DNA of 16,273 nt from Gammaproteobacteria bacterium (GTDB taxonomy: Bacteria; Pseudomonadota; Gammaproteobacteria; UBA9214), in assembly GCA_030632175.1 (NCBI GenBank), contig DAOVVG010000030.1, forward strand, positions 1 to 16,273, read 5' to 3'. The position numbers were made by a program, and so were the translations under genes. This document shows positions 14,602 through 16,273 of this stretch, piece by piece. Position 1 is the first letter of the stretch, and each line of letters begins with the position of its first letter. The notes under the pieces were generated by a model. That model searched no databases and was not told the origin of the DNA. It saw only the letters and a list, made by a program, of their open reading frames with translations.

Positions 14602-15534
14602 CTAGGCGTCATCAAGACGCACACCGGTAATAACATGTGCATTGATAAACTCGCTGGCAGTGACAGCACGCCCACCCGGCAGTTGCAGCTCAAGCATCTG
14701 CAGGCGGTCTTTACCACAGGCAACCTCGATACCGTCCTTGTCGGCCGACAGCACCGTACCCGGCAACGCATCTGCATCACCTGCAATAAACCGCGCATCC
14801 CAGATTCTCAGTTGACGACCACCATAACGTGTTTCTGCAACGGGCCATGCGTTAAATGCCCGAATGCGACGCATAATCTCGGCCGCAGGAGTACCCCAGT
14901 CAATACGCGCCTCTGATTTTTCCAGCTTGCGGGCATAGCAGGCAAGTGCTTCATCCTGCTGCCGGGGTTCAAGCTCACCACGCTCAATGGCATCGAGCTT
15001 GTCTGACAGCAATTGCGCACCCTGTTGCGCCAACCTGTCGTGCAGGCGGCTAGCGGTATCGCCTGTCTCGATCGGGCACGCCGCACAGGCGAGTACCGGC
15101 CCGGTATCCAGTCCGGCATCCATCTGCATCAGGCAGACACCGGTCCCGGTATCGCCGGCCAGGATAGCGCGCTGAATCGGTGCCGCACCGCGCCAGCGTG
15201 GCAGCAACGATGCGTGCACGTTGACGCACCCCAGGCGTGGTATCGCCAGCACCGCGGACGGCAATATCAGGCCATAAGCGATAACCACCATCAAATCCGG
15301 TTGCAGCGCTGCAAGCTCCTGCTGTGCTGTCTCTGGCTTCAATGAGTCTGGCTGATAGACCGGCACGTCATACTGCAGGGCCAGCTGTTTCACAGGACTG
15401 GCGGTGGTCTTGCGCCCACGACCGGAAGGCCGGTCCGGCTGGGTATACACCGCGATGACGTCGTGTGTGCTGTCCAGCAGTGCCTGTAACGCGGGCACAG
15501 AGAAGTCCGGCGTGCCGGCAAATACAATATTCAT
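14602..15534 (-). CDS. fmt: Methionyl-tRNA formyltransferase Fmt
   Basis: Fmt transfers a formyl group from 10-formyltetrahydrofolate to initiator Met-tRNA. The 310-residue protein starts MNIVFAGTPDFSVPALQAL and contains the signature CVNVHASLLPRWRGAAPIQ (103-121). Catalytic residues N105, H107 and D143 (DAGLDTGPV) are visible. The C-terminal tRNA-binding domain begins near residue 210 and ends ASEFINAHVITGVRLDDA. The length is normal for the family. The ATG at 15534 lies 39 bases after the def stop, with a weak AAGAG upstream. Def and Fmt act at opposite ends of the formyl cycle on nascent proteins, which explains their pairing. Confidence 0.97.
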   Translation of the reverse strand: MNIVFAGTPDFSVPALQALLDSTHDVIAVYTQPDRPSGRGRKTTASPVKQLALQYDVPVYQPDSLKPETAQQELAALQPDLMVVIAYGLILPSAVLAIPRLGCVNVHASLLPRWRGAAPIQRAILAGDTGTGVCLMQMDAGLDTGPVLACAACPIETGDTASRLHDRLAQQGAQLLSDKLDAIERGELEPRQQDEALACYARKLEKSEARIDWGTPAAEIMRRIRAFNAWPVAETRYGGRQLRIWDARFIAGDADALPGTVLSADKDGIEVACGKDRLQMLELQLPGGRAVTASEFINAHVITGVRLDDA

Positions 15535-15573
15535 GCTCTTGGCAGTATTCTGGACGACTGGATACAGGCAGGG

Positions 15574-16113
15574 TCAGATAACCCGCATGTCAGGTGACTC
15601 GGCAGGTTCCGGGGCTGACTGGCGTTGTTCTTTTTCGAGCTTTTTCCTGATCCTGCTACGCTTGAGCGGTGAAAGATAATCAACAAACAGCTTGCCATCA
15701 AGATGATCGATTTCATGCTGAATACACACGGCCAGCAGCTCGTTTGCCTCCATTTCAAAGGCTTTTCCGTCACGACCCAGCGCGCGAACACGGGCCTGGT
15801 CGGCGCGTTGCACCATCTCATAAACACCGGGAACGGAGAGACAACCCTCCTCCATTTCCTCGACACCGGCCAGTTCGATGATTTCCGGGTTAATCAAGTA
15901 TAAAGGCTGGTCCTTTTCTTCCGATATATCAATGACAATGACCCGTTTGTCTACATTGACCTGGGTAGCCGCCAATCCGATGCCTGGCGCTGCATACATG
16001 GTCTCCAGCATGTCATCCGCCAGTTTGCGGATGGTGTCGTCCACCGCTTCAACAGGTTGGGCGTCCTTGCGCAGACGCGGGTCGGGGAAGTGCAGGATAT
16101 TGAGGATAGCCAT
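15574..16113 (-). CDS. def: Peptide deformylase Def
   Basis: Def removes the formyl group from N-terminal formyl-methionine of nascent proteins with a bound metal, usually Fe2+. The 179-residue protein begins MAILNILHFPDPRLR and has all three family motifs: GIGLAATQ (44-51), EGCLSVP (89-95) with metal ligand C91, and QHEIDHLDG (132-140) with H133, E134 and H137. The C-terminus carries a basic and acidic tail (RSRIRKKLEKEQRQSAPEPA). The ATG at 16113 is chosen because homology starts there; the open frame extends 41 codons upstream through AT-rich, promoter-like sequence with no homology. It is the first gene of the minus-strand block. Confidence 0.97.
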   Translation of the reverse strand: MAILNILHFPDPRLRKDAQPVEAVDDTIRKLADDMLETMYAAPGIGLAATQVNVDKRVIVIDISEEKDQPLYLINPEIIELAGVEEMEEGCLSVPGVYEMVQRADQARVRALGRDGKAFEMEANELLAVCIQHEIDHLDGKLFVDYLSPLKRSRIRKKLEKEQRQSAPEPAESPDMRVI

Positions 16114-16130
16114 GTGATTGCCGTCACGAT

Positions 16131-16180
16131 TCTGAAAATGTATATCAAATATACTGTACCACAAACGTATATATGGCGGC
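16131..16180 (-). promoter_or_regulatory. AT-rich palindromic region upstream of def, possible promoter/operator
   Basis: Immediately upstream of def is an AT-rich patch with the perfect palindrome GTATAT-CAA-ATATAC at 16140-16154. On the minus strand TTGTGG (about 16166-16161) precedes TATACA-like sequence, but spacing is short (14 bases), so the promoter hexamers are uncertain. The dyad could be an operator or simply an AT-rich -10 region. Confidence 0.3.
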
Positions 16181-16201
16181 CGCGGAAATCCATAAAAGGT
16201 T

Positions 16202-16229
16202 TTGTTCTGTGTGGATTTTCCGCTAGACT
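16202..16229 (+). promoter_or_regulatory. Possible divergent sigma70 promoter reading out of the right edge
   Basis: TTGTTC (16202-16207) and TAGACT (16224-16229) are separated by 16 bases on the plus strand. The -10 matches four of six consensus bases; the -35 is weak. A gene divergent from def, often a LysM-domain protein in gammaproteobacteria, would start near or beyond position 16250. No reading frame can be confirmed in the remaining 44 bases. Confidence 0.3.
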
Positions 16230-16273
16230 CGCGCATGAACTGGAACCGCCGGTGAGCTGCAACTTCGCTACCG

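Noticed and set aside
16114..16236. N-terminal extension of Def by 41 codons
   Set aside because: Deformylase homology starts at the ATG at 16113, and the extension crosses AT-rich promoter-like DNA.
1..16273. CRISPR arrays, tRNA or rRNA genes, insertion sequences
   Set aside because: No regularly spaced repeats, no cloverleaf-like or rRNA-like segment, and no transposase or integrase frame were recognised on either strand.

Overview
The window suggests a chromosomal segment of a gammaproteobacterium, probably one with a sulfur-oxidising or sulfur-trafficking lifestyle. The block def-fmt-rsmB-DUF4390-ntrY-ntrX-trkA-trkH is a gammaproteobacterial arrangement. A rhodanese and a DsrE2-type protein beside it are typical of sulfur-metabolising members. 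Coding DNA is moderately GC-rich with slightly AT-richer intergenic islands. I do not assign a genus.

Region 1 (1-3060, minus strand): dtd (D-aminoacyl-tRNA deacylase), then hisB-hisH-hisA-hisF of histidine biosynthesis. HisF runs off the left edge. HisH and HisF form the glutamine-dependent imidazole-glycerol-phosphate synthase, HisA supplies its substrate and HisB acts on its product. Just upstream of dtd (3057-3200) is a 47-codon ORF that reads as the N-terminal end of a proline iminopeptidase joined in frame to its C-terminal end. It still overlaps the dtd start by ATGA.

Region 2 (3220-4834): an accessory sulfur module, dsrE2-like and rhodanese, both minus strand. The dsrE2 gene has its own near-consensus sigma70 promoter, a leader of about 155 nt with several hairpins, and a perfect 12-bp-stem intrinsic terminator. 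AT-rich spacers lie on both sides of the rhodanese gene.

Region 3 (4835-5716, plus strand): a lysophospholipid/lipid A acyltransferase of the LpxL/HtrB family, convergent with the next block.

Region 4 (5747-16113, minus strand): def, fmt, rsmB, a DUF4390 secreted protein, the NtrY-like kinase, the NtrX-like regulator, trkA, trkH and a small TPR protein. Short gaps or overlaps suggest a long transcription unit. It joins N-formyl-methionine handling, 16S rRNA methylation, an envelope-sensing two-component system and Trk potassium uptake. The NtrX-like regulator lacks GAFTGA and has a degenerate Walker B. The segment right of def (16114-16273) holds an AT-rich palindrome and possible divergent promoters; no gene is resolved there.

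Most of the window is ordinary core genome. The points that deserve a second look are the collapsed iminopeptidase kept as a possible coupling leader for dtd, the structured leader of the dsrE2 gene, the degenerate NtrX ATPase and an odd substitution pair in HisF.
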